From positions 11,167,796 through 11,231,795 of the forward strand of contig OZ021730.1 in NCBI GenBank assembly GCA_963978545.1: 64,000 nt of DNA, given 5' to 3'. This stretch comes from Linyphia triangularis (Eukaryota > Arthropoda > Arachnida > Araneae > Linyphiidae). Shown here in pieces: positions 52,429 to 63,978 of the stretch (its first letter is position 1; each line of letters opens with the position of its first letter). The notes below the pieces were generated by a model. That model was not told the origin of the DNA, did not search any database, and was given only the letters and a program-made list of their open reading frames with translations. Both the position numbers and the translations under genes were made by a program.

Positions 52429-54260
52429 TCTTCCAAGTACGCGTCAACTCTATCTTATCTGTTGAGTATATTCAAGAGCAAGGCGTTCCCCAGGGAAGTG
52501 TATTGATTTGCGCACTGTTTATCATTAAGGTCAACGACATTATGACCTGCCTACCACCTGCAGTGTCTGGTTCGCTTTTTGTCGACGACTTTCAGATATC
52601 GTGCGCCTCAGTAAATATGTCTCTTATTGAAAGACAAATCCAACTCGCCATCAGGAGAATTTCAGACTGGACCAACCATAATGGATTTACATTTAATGCC
52701 CAAAAGACCGTGGCCGTGCACTTTTGCAGGAAACGTGGACTTCATAACGACCCTGAGCTTTACTTAAATAAGGACCAGATACCTATTGTATCTGAAACAA
52801 AATTCCTTGGAGTCATTTTCGACTCGAAGCTCACCTTCCTGCCTTATATAAAACATCTGAGACTAAAGTGCACTAAAGCTCTGAATCTCCTGAAAGTGCT
52901 TTCTAACACTTCTTGGGGTGCCGATACCACCTCCATGTTGAAAATATACAGATGCCTTATTCGTTCCAAACTTGATTATGGTTCTGTGGTGTACGGATCT
53001 GCCAGAAAATCGGCGTTGAAGCTCCTTGACCCTGTTCACCACCAAGGTGTCAGAATCGCGTCTGGAGCCTTCCGTACATCACCAATACCAAGTGTACTTA
53101 ACGTATGTTTGGAACGATCTTTGAAATTGAGACGAGACAAGCTGTCTTTAAAATTTTATTTTAAAATTAAAAGTCATCCATCTCATCCTGTCGCTCAAAA
53201 TATTTATGATCCATTACATGTCAGACTTTTTAACGCGCGACCATCTTCCATACCATCATTTTCATTACGAATACATCAAGTTCTTTTATTCTATGGTTTG
53301 GACAACTTCAGAGTTCGTCCTGTTATTTTTAACGTTCCTCCCTGAGATGATCATAATATTATAATTTTAAATATTTTTAGACATTTTAAAAAAAGTGACA
53401 CTCCTGACATTGTTTTTACTATTCTTTTTCATTTTCATAGAACTAATTTTTATCATTTTAAATCAATATATACCGATGGGTCGAAGAACCAGGGGCATGT
53501 CGGAGCTACTGCAGTTCATGACAATAACATCATGTCCCGCAAACTGCACAGTAGCAGCTCCGTTTTTTCTGCTGAGTCCCTGGCGATTCTCATGGCCTTG
53601 CAATACATCCTACAGCAAGAGCACGGCCAGTGGATTATTTACACAGACTCTAAGAGCTGTTTGGATGCTCTGAATAATCCACTGAGCCAGACCCATCCCT
53701 TCATACTAGACATCTTAAAATCACACATTTTACTTTTAGAGAGAAATTTTAAAGTTCTTTTTTGTTGGATCCCAGGTCATGTGGGGATCATGGGTAACGG
53801 GCGCGCAGACACAATAGCTCGAACTGCAAGTGGACCTAGGAGCACTTGGCTCTGCCCTGACGACGCAAATAAAGCTTGTGACACTGCTCTGTCTCTCACT
53901 TGGCAGGCCATGTGGGATGCACAGACAGCTAACAAGCTGCATTCGTTTCAGCCCTTAATATCCGGATTCGCTAATATACAGCAATCCCGGAAAAGGGAAG
54001 TGCTCCTGACCCGTCTTAGAATAGGCCACACTCGTTTTACCCATGTGCATTTTCTGCTGGCAGAAGATGCCCCCACATGCAACACCTGTGGAGTTATGTT
54101 TTCTGTGTTACATATTTTAAATGAATGTCCGGCTTTTAACACCGTCAGACTGAGACTTTTTAAAATGAATCATCCTCCATTATCATCTCTTTTAAGTTCA
54201 CCCCCTCATGAAAACCTTTTTAGCTTCTTATTTGAGATCGGCTTTTATTACTTGATTTGA
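52429..54260 (+). pseudogene. LINE B1 ORF2, RT palm to C-terminus
   Basis: Resumes after the A4 TSD with VFQVRV. RT: GVPQGSVLI, SLFVDDFQIS (catalytic pair present). Open to a TGA at 53343-53345, then a frameshift near 53,470-53,540. RNase H follows in another frame (FSAESLAILMAL, YTDSKSCLDAL, GNGRADTIAR) and the zinc motif (CNTCGVMFSVLHILNEC) ends at 54260. Two lesions at least in this part. Confidence 0.85.
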
Positions 54261-54420
54261 GAATTTCATTTGAAATCTTTTACCCTTTGTTGATCTTAAT
54301 ATATTTTTAATCGTTTTTTTAACATGTTGATAAAGATCAATTTGTTCGGCGCAGTATGGCCCACGTGAAGCCCTTGCGCCAGAAAACCGAACCAATCAAC
54401 CAACCTGCCTACCACCAGCA

Positions 54421-56016
54421 GTGTCTGGATCCCTATTTGTCAATGACTTCCAAATATCGTGCGCCTCAATCAATATGTCTCTTATCGAAAGACAGATTCT
54501 AATTACCATCAGAAGGATCTCAGGGCCAATCGGAATGGATTTGCATTCAATACCCAAAAGACCGTGGCCGTGCACTTCTGTAGGAAACGTGGGCTTCATA
54601 ACGACCTTTCTTGAATGGGATCAGATACCGATTGTAACAGAAACGAAGTTCCTTGGGGTAATTTTTGAATCGAAGCTCACGTTCCTGCCTCATATAAAAC
54701 ATCTCAGAATAAAGTGCACTAAAGCTCTGAACCTTCTGAAAGTGCTTTCTAACACTTCCTTGGGTGCTGATACCATCTCTATGTTACGAATATACAGATG
54801 TCTTGTTCGTTCCAAACTTGATTGCCGACCAAACGGTATAGTGGTTAGCTTGCTACCTTCTAGACCGCGAGGTTGCGGGTTCGAGTCCCGTGTTGGCTTG
54901 GGTGTTTGTAAATGTATGTTGGCTTGTCTAATGACGAATTTTTCGGCGCATTATAACCCTCGTGTTGCTGACGGTGCCAGATAATCTGAAAACAACCAAC
55001 CAATCCAAACTTGATTATGGTTTTGTGGTGTACGGAGCAGCCAGAAAATCGACGTTGATGCTCCTTGACACTGTTCACCATCATGGTGTCAGAATCGCGT
55101 CAGGAGCTTTCCGTACATCACCAATCCCAAGTGTACTCAATTTATGTTTGTAACGACCTTTGAAACTGAGACGAGACAAGCTTTCTATGGCATACTATTT
55201 TAAAACTAAAAGCCACACACGTCATCCTCTCTCTCATAATATTTATAACCCATCTCATATTAGACATTTTAATGCTCGTTCATCTTTCATACCATCATTT
55301 TCACTAAGAATACTTTCATTGCTTGCATTTCATCATGTTGATAATTTCAGCGTGCGACCTATCATTTACACAATTCCACCCTGGCATACTCATGAAATCG
55401 TAATTTTAAATACATTCAGTAATTTTCATAAAAATTTTACTCCGGATCAAGTTTTTAGAAGTTTATTTCACCATCATAGAGAAAACTTTTCCAATTTTAA
55501 AGCCATTTACACGGATGGGTCTAAAAGCCAGGGGCATGTCGGATCTACAGCAGTTTATGATAATATCATACTCTCTCGTGAACTGCATGATGATAGCTGC
55601 TCAATTTTTACAGCTGAGTCCTTGGCTATTTTCTTGGCCTTGCAGTATATTTTACAGCAAGGTCATGGCCAGTGGATTATTTATACAGATTCTAGGAGCT
55701 GTTTAGATGCGCTGAATAATCCACTGAGCCAAACCCATCTGTTTATACTAGATATTTTAAAACTCCATATTACACTTGTTGAAAGAGATTTTAAAGTTAT
55801 TTCCTGTCGGATTCCAGGTCATGTGGGGATCATGGGTAATGAACACGTAGATTCTGTTGCCCGATCTGCTAGTGGACCTAGGAGCACTTGGCTCTGATCT
55901 GACGACGCAATAAAAGCTTGTGACGCTGCTCTGTCTCTCACTTGGCAGGCCATATGGGATGCACAGACAGTTATCAAGCTGCGTTCGTTCCAGCCCTCAA
56001 TTTCTGAATTCGCCCC
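54421..56016 (+). pseudogene. LINE B2 ORF2 fragment, first part
   Basis: RT from SGSLFVNDFQIS (YVDD-type pair mutated to ND) through KFLGVIFESKLTFLPHIKHL. It is interrupted by the SINE at 54824-55003, a TAA at 55152-55154 and a TGA at 55895-55897. RNase H is recognisable (YTDGSKSQGH, FTAESLAIF, YTDSRSCLDAL, GNEHVDSVAR). It is cut at 56016 by LINE A3 and its end lies at 61046-61252. Confidence 0.83.
54824..55003 (+). mobile_element. tRNA-derived SINE (copy 2)
   Basis: 180 bp, nearly identical to 14357-14537. TSD TCCAAACTTGATT (54811-54823, 55004-55016), and the duplicated bases are LINE B2 coding sequence. Box A TAGTGGTTAGC and box B GGTTCGAGTCC are retained. The 3' hairpin has one changed stem base (GGTGCC for GGCGCC) and the tail is CAACCAACCAA. 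Confidence 0.92.
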
Positions 56017-56024
56017 TTTCTTTT

Positions 56025-57161
56025 ATGGCTAATAAATCTTCTTCTTCTCCCCCTAGTGGGGAGCAACATGGACAAAACTTTACAAACCATATTGCAGCAA
56101 AATTCTTTATCGTTCATCGTAAGGAGGGCTCTTTCGAAAAGGTATCTCCATTTCTAATAGAAAAAACTCTGGCATCATTTGTTGGCGATACAGCTTCAGT
56201 TAAGAAACTGAAGTCTGGAGATCTTTTAGTTGAAGTTCGTAATGTCCAACAAGCGAAGAATATACTAAAGATCGAATATTTTGGTACACTCCCGGTAAAT
56301 GTGACAGTACATGGTTCCCTTAATAAATCTCGCGGTGTGGTCTCTGAATCAGACCTTTACCACACACCGGAGGACGAGATTCTTGACCACTTACGTGAGC
56401 AAAAGGTTTCAGCCGTCCACCGTATAACCATACGTCGAGAAGGGAATATCATACCTACTAAGCATTTGATTCTCACTTTTGATTTGCCCACATTACCATC
56501 GCATATAAAAGGCGGCTATTTGAATTGCCCTATTCGCCCGTATGTTCCGAACCCACTTCGCTGTTTCAAGTGCCAGAAATATGGTCACTCACAAACAGCT
56601 TGTCGTGGGGAAACGGAAACATGTGCACGTTGTGCAAGTACTGGAAATGATAGTGCAAATTGCAAGGCACCTGAAAAGTGTATTAATTGTGATGGCTCCC
56701 ATCCATCTTACTATCGGAAATGTCCAGTGTGGATAAAAGAAAAGGAAATCCAGACCGTGAGAGTGACCCAGAATTTGTCATACTTTGATGCTAGAAGACT
56801 TGTTGAAGCTAGAACCCCTTCTGTTGGTGTCGCTTATGCTGATGTTTGCAAAAAAACTTTCAGCAGCCAAAGCACACAGACAGAGTCTACTTCCTCAAGT
56901 CTAGTCAAATTACCTCAGAGAACATCTACGGAGGTAATTAAACAACCACCTATTTTGAAGAAAACCTTAGCTAAGTCCAAAGCATTACAAGCGATCAAAC
57001 TTAAATCAGCTAAAGGAGGACCTTCGAGAGAGAAGCCCTCTAACCGTTTTAATATCCTTTGTTCATTTAGAGAGGCGGATGTGGTGAACCTTCACCCATC
57101 TGATGACGAAGATATTAGTGAAGAGCCTGGCCCCCCTTTTAAAATTGCATCAAGTAATTAA
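56025..57161 (+). CDS. LINE A3 ORF1, zinc-knuckle protein with an altered second knuckle
   Basis: The start MANKSSSSPPSGEQ at 56025 aligns with A1 and A4; the frame is open upstream into LINE B2 by chance. 378 codons without interruption. Knuckle 1 is complete (CFKCQKYGHSQTAC). In knuckle 2 the His is replaced by Asn (CARCASTGNDSANC), which should impair zinc binding. Knuckle 3 is complete (CINCDGSHPSYYRKC). The stop overlaps the ORF2 start in TAATG at 57159-57163. Confidence 0.88.
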   Translation: MANKSSSSPPSGEQHGQNFTNHIAAKFFIVHRKEGSFEKVSPFLIEKTLASFVGDTASVKKLKSGDLLVEVRNVQQAKNILKIEYFGTLPVNVTVHGSLNKSRGVVSESDLYHTPEDEILDHLREQKVSAVHRITIRREGNIIPTKHLILTFDLPTLPSHIKGGYLNCPIRPYVPNPLRCFKCQKYGHSQTACRGETETCARCASTGNDSANCKAPEKCINCDGSHPSYYRKCPVWIKEKEIQTVRVTQNLSYFDARRLVEARTPSVGVAYADVCKKTFSSQSTQTESTSSSLVKLPQRTSTEVIKQPPILKKTLAKSKALQAIKLKSAKGGPSREKPSNRFNILCSFREADVVNLHPSDDEDISEEPGPPFKIASSN

Positions 57162-60100
57162 TGGCTTCTTTTGTTTCTTGGAATTGTCGCGGTTTTAGGT
57201 CAAGGAAGGATGATGTGAAAAATATAATTTCCCTTTACCATCCAGCATGTTTGGCACTTCAAGAAACTTTCTTGAATGATACTTATACATCCAAAATTCG
57301 TAGGTATAGTTGTATTAGAAAAGATGTTAGACGTGGTAATACGGTGTCTGGAGGAGTATGCCTTTTAATTTCTCATGATTACCCCAGCACTGTACTCACA
57401 CTACGGACATCTCTACAGGCTGTGGCTGTGAGACTTCATTTACAGTCCTTTCTCACAGTCTGTTGCCTATACCTACCGCCACATGCTATCATCCGCCAAG
57501 AGGAGCTGAAAAATCTGATAGACCAGCTTCCAGTGCCATTTTTACTGCTCGGTGACTTTAATGGACACAGTACTATGTGGGGTAATGATAATACGAACCC
57601 TCGTGGGAGACAGATTGAAAAGTTGCTATCTGATCTCTGTATCTGTCTCCTGAATAACGAGGATAAAACTTATTTTCACGAACCCACTAGAACATTCCAT
57701 TCACTTGATTTAGCCATTTATTCCCCTATACTTTTGCCATACTTGAATTTTGCTGTTGGGAGTGATCTACACAACAGTGATCACTTCCCTATCCTCATTT
57801 CCCATACTGGTAATGGTAGCGTCACCAACCGCTTACCGACATATAAATACCATAGGGCTAATTGGGACAAATTTACTGAGTTGGCTATTATAACAGGAAC
57901 AATGGTGGACAGTGAGGATGTTGATACTGCTGTCCAAAATGTCACTCAAGCAATTTTAAATGCTGCTGACTCCTCCATTCCTAAGACATCACCTAGAACA
58001 CTGCGGCACTGTAAACCATACTGGAATGCAGACTGTCAGTCTGCATACAAGAAACAAAAGAAGCTATGGGGTATCTTCCGCAGATACCCAACTACAGGAA
58101 ACCTTATCGCCTTTAAAAAGGCTAAGGCATTTGCTCGTAGAGTTAGACGTCAGAGTCAAAAGGATTCTTGGATCAGTTATGTCTCTTCAATTACATCCAA
58201 AACATCAAGTAAACAGTTGTGGAAGAGGGTAAGAGCGGCCAACTGTTTGTATCCGGAATATTCTTGTCCGATACTTCAAACCGGAGCTGCTGTGTTCTCT
58301 TCCCCTGAAGATATTGCTAACCTTATCGGTGAAACTTTTGAAAGTGTATCCAGTGCCGATTCTTATAGTCCTGCTTTTCTTGTGACTAAGAATCGAGCTG
58401 AACGGACTGGAATTAATTTCAAAAGCAATATTGAATATTCCTTCAACTGTGACCTTAAAATGTACGAATTGAAGAGTGCTTTATCTAAAGCACATAACAC
58501 CAGTCCAGGTCCAGATGGGATCAGTTACCAAATGCTCCGCCATTTAAGTCCAGATTCTCTTTTTAACATCCTTTTTCTCTTTAATAGAATCTGGAAGGAG
58601 AACATCTTTCCTACTTTGTGGCGGGAAGCTACTGTAATCCCCATTCTGAAACCTGGAAAGGATCCCAAGGATCCTCTGAACTATCGACCGATAGCATTAA
58701 CGAGCTGCCTCTGTAAGACCTTTGAACGTATTGTAAACGCCCGACTCTCTTACATGTTAGAAAAAGATGGATGTATTTCACCTTTCCAGAGTGGATTCCG
58801 ACGAGGGCGGTCCACTCTTGATAACATCGTGAAACTAGAAACAGATGTTCGCAATGCCTTTGTGCAGAGGAATCATCTAGTTTCAATCTTTTTTGACATA
58901 GAGAAGGCGTATGATCATACGTGGCGATAAGGTATCCTGCAAACTCTATTTAATTTTGGTTTTAGAGGTAATCTGCCCCTTTTTATTCAAATTTTTTTAT
59001 CATCTCGTGTTTTTAGAGTTCGCATTGGAACTTCATTTTCAAATTATTTTAACCAATCTGAGGGAGTTCCTCAAGGTTGTGTTTTAAGTGTCACCCTTTT
59101 TAATCTTCATATCAGCAACATCCTTCATGTCCTTTCACCCTTTGTTCATGGAACTTTGTATGTTGATGATTTGCAAATCTCGTGCCAAGGATCAAACATG
59201 CGCTTAATTGAACGTCAGTTACAAACTGCTGTTAACAGACTTGTAGAATGGTGTGAACAAAACGGCCATAAACTGTCACCATCTAAAAGCAGTTGCATCC
59301 ACTTCTGTAGGAGGAGGGGTCTTCACCCTGACCCTGAAATCCACATACGCAATTCTCCCATCCCAGTTGTGAATCAGATAAAATACCTGGGAGTGATCTT
59401 TGACAATAAGTTAAATTTTCTCCCACATATTGTATACTTGCGCAAGAAGTGCGATAAATCGCTTAATATCCTCAAAGTACTCTCAAATACATCTTGGGGT
59501 GCTGATCGCACTTCTTTGCTGCGTATTTACCAATCTGTAATCTTATCTCGCATTGATTACGGATGCGTTGCGTATGGGTCTGCAGGAGTATCCCTTCTAC
59601 GAAGATTGGATACTGTCCATCACACTGCTGCCCGTATTTGTTCAGGTGCATTTCGCACTTCACCCATTGAAAGTCTGATGACAGAGTGTTGTCTACTTCC
59701 ACTTGACTTGAGACGGAAAAAATTAAGCGCCAACTACTACTGTAGAATTATGTCTGATCCTTTTCACCCTTTACGTAAGTTGAGACTTGATGCCTATCTT
59801 GGTAGGTTATATGATGCTCGTCCATCTAACATCCGACCATTTTCTGAAAGAGCGAAATCCATCTTGTTGGATGCAGCTCTAAGTGACGTAGTTACCCAAA
59901 CATTTACAACTCAATCCTTTCCACCGTGGGATATTCCATCTTTCCACTTTCTCAATCCATTTGCGATGTATTGCAAGGCAGACACTGCCCCAGAAATTAT
60001 GCAACAAATCTTTTGTGATCACCGCTCTCAGTATGCTGACTATGAAGCAGTATTTACTGATGGATCCAAAGCAGGTGAACGTGTTTACTGTTGTACTGTG

Positions 60101-60841
60101 TCCGACACATCCACAGTCGCTTTTACACTTCATAAATCCTGCTCGGTTTTCACTTCTGAGATGACAGCAATTTCTTGTGCACTGCTGCATATCTCACTCT
60201 GCAACAATCGCAAATTTTGTGTGTATACTGACAGTTTAAGCTCCCTGTCAAGTCTGAAGCACTTTAAGACCAATAGTCATCCAATTGCTTTTGACATTTT
60301 GTCAAAATTACACACACTTGAGAGGAAAGGGTTTACTATTTTGTTCTGCTGGGTACCTAGTCACATGGGAATTTCAGGAAATGAATTGGCTGATTCTGCT
60401 GCTAAAGCGGCTTCAATTCCGCTTCAGCAGCCAGTTCCCTACCAAGATATTAAGACCTCAATTCACAAGTTTATATTATCCTTACGTCAAGAAACATGGG
60501 ATTTGCAGGTTAATAACAAACTTCATTTTATCAAAAATCATCTTCTTAAATGGCCAGTTAATCCAATGCGTCGGACAGATGTCAAACTGACTCGTCTGCG
60601 CATTGGTCACACCCGATTGACGCATCGACATCTATTGCTGGGAGAAGATCCACCTGTTTGCGATATTTGTCGTTGCGATCTTACTGTAGTTCATATTTTA
60701 ATTTCTTGTCCTAAGTTTCAGACGCATCGTCTTAGGTTTTTTAATAGTATCACTTTAAGTCTTCAGGATTTGATAGGGGAAACTCCCCATCCAAATCTTT
60801 TTGCTTTTTTAAGATCAATCGGGTTTTTAAATCACATCTAG
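57161..60841 (+). pseudogene. LINE A3 ORF2, one premature stop
   Basis: 1226 codons in a single frame, interrupted only by TAA at 58928-58930, where A1 has TAT (W-R-Y-G). The stop falls inside the RT palm just after FFDIEKAYDHTW, so the truncated product has endonuclease but no RT. Downstream, GVPQGCVLS, YVDDLQIS, FTDGSKAG, YTDSLSSL, GNELADSAAK and CDICRCDLTVVHILISC are all present. Domains: endonuclease about 1-220, RT about 470-760, RNase H about 960-1095. A3 is the best-preserved LINE-A ORF2 here. It is a near-intact copy, and its low decay suggests a recent insertion. Confidence 0.92.
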
Positions 60842-61045
60842 TTTTTTAAACATTTCCATTTTTAAAAATTTTATTAACATCTTCATCATTTTCGAAATGT
60901 GTTTTTAACATTCTTAAATTATATTATGTCACCTCTCATCATATTTATTATTCATCTTTCATCATAGTTTTTCTTTTATCCTTTGTTTTGGCGCAGCATG
61001 GCCCTTGTGTTGCCTTTGTGCCATAAAACCCAAAACAAACAAACA

Positions 61046-61252
61046 TCTGAATTCGCCCCCATACAGCAATCCCGGAAAAGGGAGGTGCTCCTGAACCGTC
61101 TTAGAATTGGCCTCACTCGTTTTACCCATGTGCACCTTCTGCTGGCAGAAGGTGCCCCCACATGCAATTCCTGTGGTGTTCCTTTGTCTGTTGTCCATAT
61201 TTTATCCGAGTGTCCAAATTTTAATTCCATACTGCTTCGTCTTTTTGGCTAA
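61046..61252 (+). pseudogene. LINE B2 ORF2, C-terminal end
   Basis: Resumes after LINE A3 with SEFAPIQQSRKREVLL, then RIGLTRFTHVH and the zinc motif CNSCGVPLSVVHILSEC. A stop at 61250-61252 comes slightly earlier than in B1. The 3' UTR and stem-loop follow. Confidence 0.83.
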
Positions 61253-61688
61253 TCTCATCCATCATTATCTATACTTTTAAATTCACCTCCTCATCATAAT
61301 CTTTTTAAGTTTTACTTAAATTGGGTTTTATTATCTTATCTAAAGATTTTTACGTTTTAAAATTGTCTTCGTTTTAAATCTTTTAACAGGTTCAGTCCTA
61401 AATATTTTTCGGTGTAGTTTGGCCCTAGTGTTGCCCTTGCGCCAGTAAAATTCCACCAACCAGCCAACCAACCAACATACGATTAGTCAATTTAAACCGA
61501 ATTCCCCTTTTACTTTTCGAAACTGTAGTAGTTGCTTTTGACGTAACCATATATTTGGTTTATTCTGTTAGATAAATACTTCTCAACTTCAGTTGATCTT
61601 CATTCCATTTCTTCTGGGTTTTGATGTGTGGTAAATAGTGGAAAGTTAACAATTTATTCTTAAGTACTTTAATATTTTGATTTTAAAG

Positions 61689-62488
61689 ATGATCGGTCAC
61701 AGATTCCGTCGAATTTGTAGCAGCAAATATCTTAATGTAAGCATGTTTTTTTATTAACAAAAATGTGCTGGGATGTTTAAATATTGGTTACCTTTCCCCT
61801 TGATTCTTAGAAAGGTCAATTCGCAGACACTCGAATGTCTTAGTTTAAATAATATTTTTCCTTCCATCTTTGGAATAGATGAAATTTTCAGGAGAATAGT
61901 GTTGTAATTTTAATGAGAAACTAGTTTATGTTTATTTTACTTTCACCTTTGTCAACCTTGTTTACTTTCTGAATGAGTTTTGGTAATGCCATTTCGAGTT
62001 TTAAACCACACTGTCTATGTTATTATATTTTTTACTTTAAATCATGTTCGAAATTAAAAAATATTGAAATCTTCTGAGCATGTTGATTAAAAAAAAAAAA
62101 AAACATTTTAAATATGTGCTCAACGAAGTTCCGTTTGGATCTGAATTTCCAACCCCTATGCATATAAGTGATATAATGCCTACAAATGATAGGCATTTGT
62201 TTACTAGTAAGTAAAATGCAGTGGATGCCCACCTGATGGCTGTGTGGTTAGTGCTCTTGCCTTGCGTATCAAAGGTGCTTTACAAAAAGGGGTTTGGGAG
62301 CTACAGGAAAAAATTTCATTCAAATATTAGGTGCCAGTTTTGTGATTTTTTTCTTTTATGAAATAATTTTGTTTGAAAAAAATATTATAAAAATAATGAA
62401 TTTATATTTTTTTTAGCATTTTAGAACTGCTCAAAATTTAGCAAGAGCTGAAACAGAAATTGAAGTTCTACCCAAACAGGATGCGCAA
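61689..62488 (+). CDS. Possible host gene, exons 1-2 (mitochondrial-presequence-like N-terminus)
   Basis: Exon 1, 61689-61736: ATG and 16 codons (MIGHRFRRICSSKYLN), then the donor AAT|GTAAGC. Exon 2, 62417-62488: 24 codons (starts HFRTAQNLARAE, ends LPKQDAQ) between acceptor TTTTTTTTAG and donor CAA|GTATGT. Both exons are whole numbers of codons and phase 0. The joined N-terminus is basic, Arg-rich, Ser-containing and without acidic residues for about 26 residues, like a mitochondrial targeting peptide. The rest would lie beyond the window, perhaps from 64,001. The N-terminus is too short to identify the protein; a nuclear-encoded mitochondrial protein such as a cytochrome bc1 core subunit is only a guess. 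Confidence 0.5.
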
Positions 62489-62559
62489 GTATGTATTTTA
62501 TGACACTTCTCTAGTAAATCATGCAAGTTTTACTGTTATCTTTAATCTACATCTTTAAA

Positions 62560-62960
62560 CTATTCATAAGCTTCAGGGAAACTTGGAAAACTCGGGGAAG
62601 TAAATCAGCCTTAAAATCTCGGGGAATTCTCAGGGAAAAAAGAAAAATCCCCCCTAAAACCTGGAAAAAGGCCATTTTTATTCTGGAAAAAAATCCTACT
62701 CTTTGATGCTATTTGTTTTACCTTAACTCAAGGACTTGGAGTTACTGAATTATTTGATAACATAGACTTAAAAAAAGTTATTCTTGAAGAATAAGGACCT
62801 TTTACGTGATATTGAAAGAATTTTGTGATTGAATTTTGACTATATTTTTCTGGCTTACTAAAATAATAAAGTCTTTCTAAAAATAATTAACTCCGCGATG
62901 GAAAACAATTCTGGAAATCTCTGGGAATTTTTTCTCTTGAAGTGAGTATGAACCCTCTCT
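62560..62960. repeat. Low-complexity GGGAA/TTCTGG-rich repeat region
   Basis: Short related phrases recur (CAGGGAAACTTGGAAAACTC, TCTCGGGGAATTCTCAGGGA, CTGGAAATCTCTGGGAATTT). It looks like a degenerate minisatellite inside what would be an intron of the candidate host gene. No ORF of note. Confidence 0.5.
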
Positions 62961-63229
62961 GCAAAATATCCCCGGACTGGGCAAGCCCAGTAGCAGAAAC
63001 TTTTCTGCCAGTCTGCGACACTAATTTAGATATCTGCAGCGTAATAATTTTTTTTTAAGTTTCCATAAAATACATATGTACCTCATTCGTCAATTTTATC
63101 AAAAATTCCTGTTTAACATAAACATAGAAATTTGGCAAAATAAATTAAATATTAAAACGGAAATATTTAAAAATATTGTATCTTAAATTAAAATTTTACT
63201 CATTCTGTATCAATTCAAACCAAACGGCA

Positions 63230-63600
63230 AAAGCGATCTTCACACTGATGACGGACGTCACATTAGCACAAGCCTACGCAAATGACACCAAAACAGCATC
63301 ACAATTCTCGTCGATAGCTCCTACTAAAACGGCTTAAACCTATGTGAAAATTACCATTGCTCCAACGCAAATATCGACCACCTTGCCGGTGCAAATCTCG
63401 GCAATTACATCAAAGTAACAATCCGCGAAAATGACCATTATACCAAAGTAAATATCGGCGTTAGTGCCTAATATTTCGGTAGAAATCTGGAAATTTATGC
63501 AATGGAGCCGATTACACTATCTACGTAATACTCTACGAAATTGACTATCACAACCACGCAAATCTCGGCAATGGTGACATTTATTAAGGCGCAAACCTTC
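63230..63600. repeat. Degenerate tandem repeat, about 30-bp unit
   Basis: Repeated variants of CGCAAATCTCGGCAATTACA-type phrases (ACGCAAATATCGACCACC, GTGCAAATCTCGGCAATTAC, GTAAATATCGGCGTTAGTGC, ACGCAAATCTCGGCAATGGT), roughly 30 bp apart. Non-coding. Confidence 0.6.
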
Positions 63601-63704
63601 AAAATAAAATGGTTATTTAAAAAAAAAAAAAAATTTTTTTTTTTAGTCAGATTTGTAAAATGATCTGCAGGCTGCTAAAAATCTGCGAGGTCCTTCTCCT
63701 GTCT

Positions 63705-63960
63705 CGAATTTTCTGCTACCGGGTGGGCAAGGTTGGCCCAGCCTTTCATCCCTTAACTCTGTCGTCTCCATTCCGGCCGTGTCTTTTCACTCACTGTTCC
63801 TACCCTCCATTCTTGACTGGACCTTGGAGGTCTGATACCATTAGCGGCTCGCTAGAAGGCGACAGAGGACTCGCTACACAAACCTCTGTCTGTAAATCAG
63901 ATAGTGAAGAGAGATTAATCACCCTTAGTTTAGCAGGGATCTATTTTCGATCTCTCTAAC
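63705..63960 (+). repeat. Possible SINE-like or other dispersed repeat
   Basis: GC-richer than its surroundings. It begins near CCGGGTGGGCAAGGTTGGCCC, which resembles the segment after box B of the SINE-like sequence at 41,086-41,105. No box A or TSD is seen. The open frame here (63,660-63,959) has no recognisable motif and is probably chance. Confidence 0.35.
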
Positions 63961-63978
63961 TGCCCCACTTAAAGGGGT

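Larger units (their letters stand above)
25461..54402 (+). mobile_element. LINE-B copy B1, split by LINE A4 and its cargo
   Basis: B1 runs 25,461 (approximate) to 28,805 and resumes at 52,415. The 14-bp duplication CCTTTCTCGGAGAG at 28792-28805 and 52415-52428 marks the A4 insertion. It has ORF1, a broken ORF2, a 3' stem-loop (54348-54380) and a tail of CCAAT/CAACC-type repeats up to 54402, where copy B2 follows at once. The 5' boundary is not certain because no second full-length B copy is available for comparison. Confidence 0.82.
56017..61045 (+). mobile_element. LINE-A copy A3, 5'-truncated just upstream of ORF1
   Basis: TSD TCTGAATTCGCCCC (56003-56016, 61046-61059). Only 8 bp of leader precede the ORF1 ATG, so the 5' UTR is missing. 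ORF1 is open, and ORF2 has a single nonsense codon. The 3' stem-loop (60990-61022) and (AAAC)n tail are in place. The site duplicated is in LINE B2 RNase H/C-terminal coding DNA. Confidence 0.93.
54403..61476 (+). mobile_element. LINE-B copy B2, 5'-truncated, joined head-to-tail to B1
   Basis: B2 starts inside the RT coding region (equivalent to B1 52,553) immediately after the B1 tail, with CC/ACC microhomology. It carries a SINE (54824-55003) and LINE A3 (56017-61045). It resumes at 61046 and ends with a stem-loop (61411-61443) and a CCAACC-type tail at about 61476. The outer TSD of the B1-B2 pair could not be identified. Confidence 0.83.

Noticed and set aside
25380..61500. TSD of the B1-B2 LINE pair (GTACAAGATTTTAA versus ATACGATTAGTCAA)
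   Set aside because: The two flanks resemble each other only loosely, and the B1 5' end is not fixed, so no TSD is claimed.
62225..62290. tRNA-like sequence (GTGTGGTTAGTGCTC)
   Set aside because: Only a box-A-like stretch; no box B and no acceptor pairing were found.
63660..63959. 99-codon ORF as a gene
   Set aside because: No motif and low-complexity composition; it overlaps a repeat-like segment.
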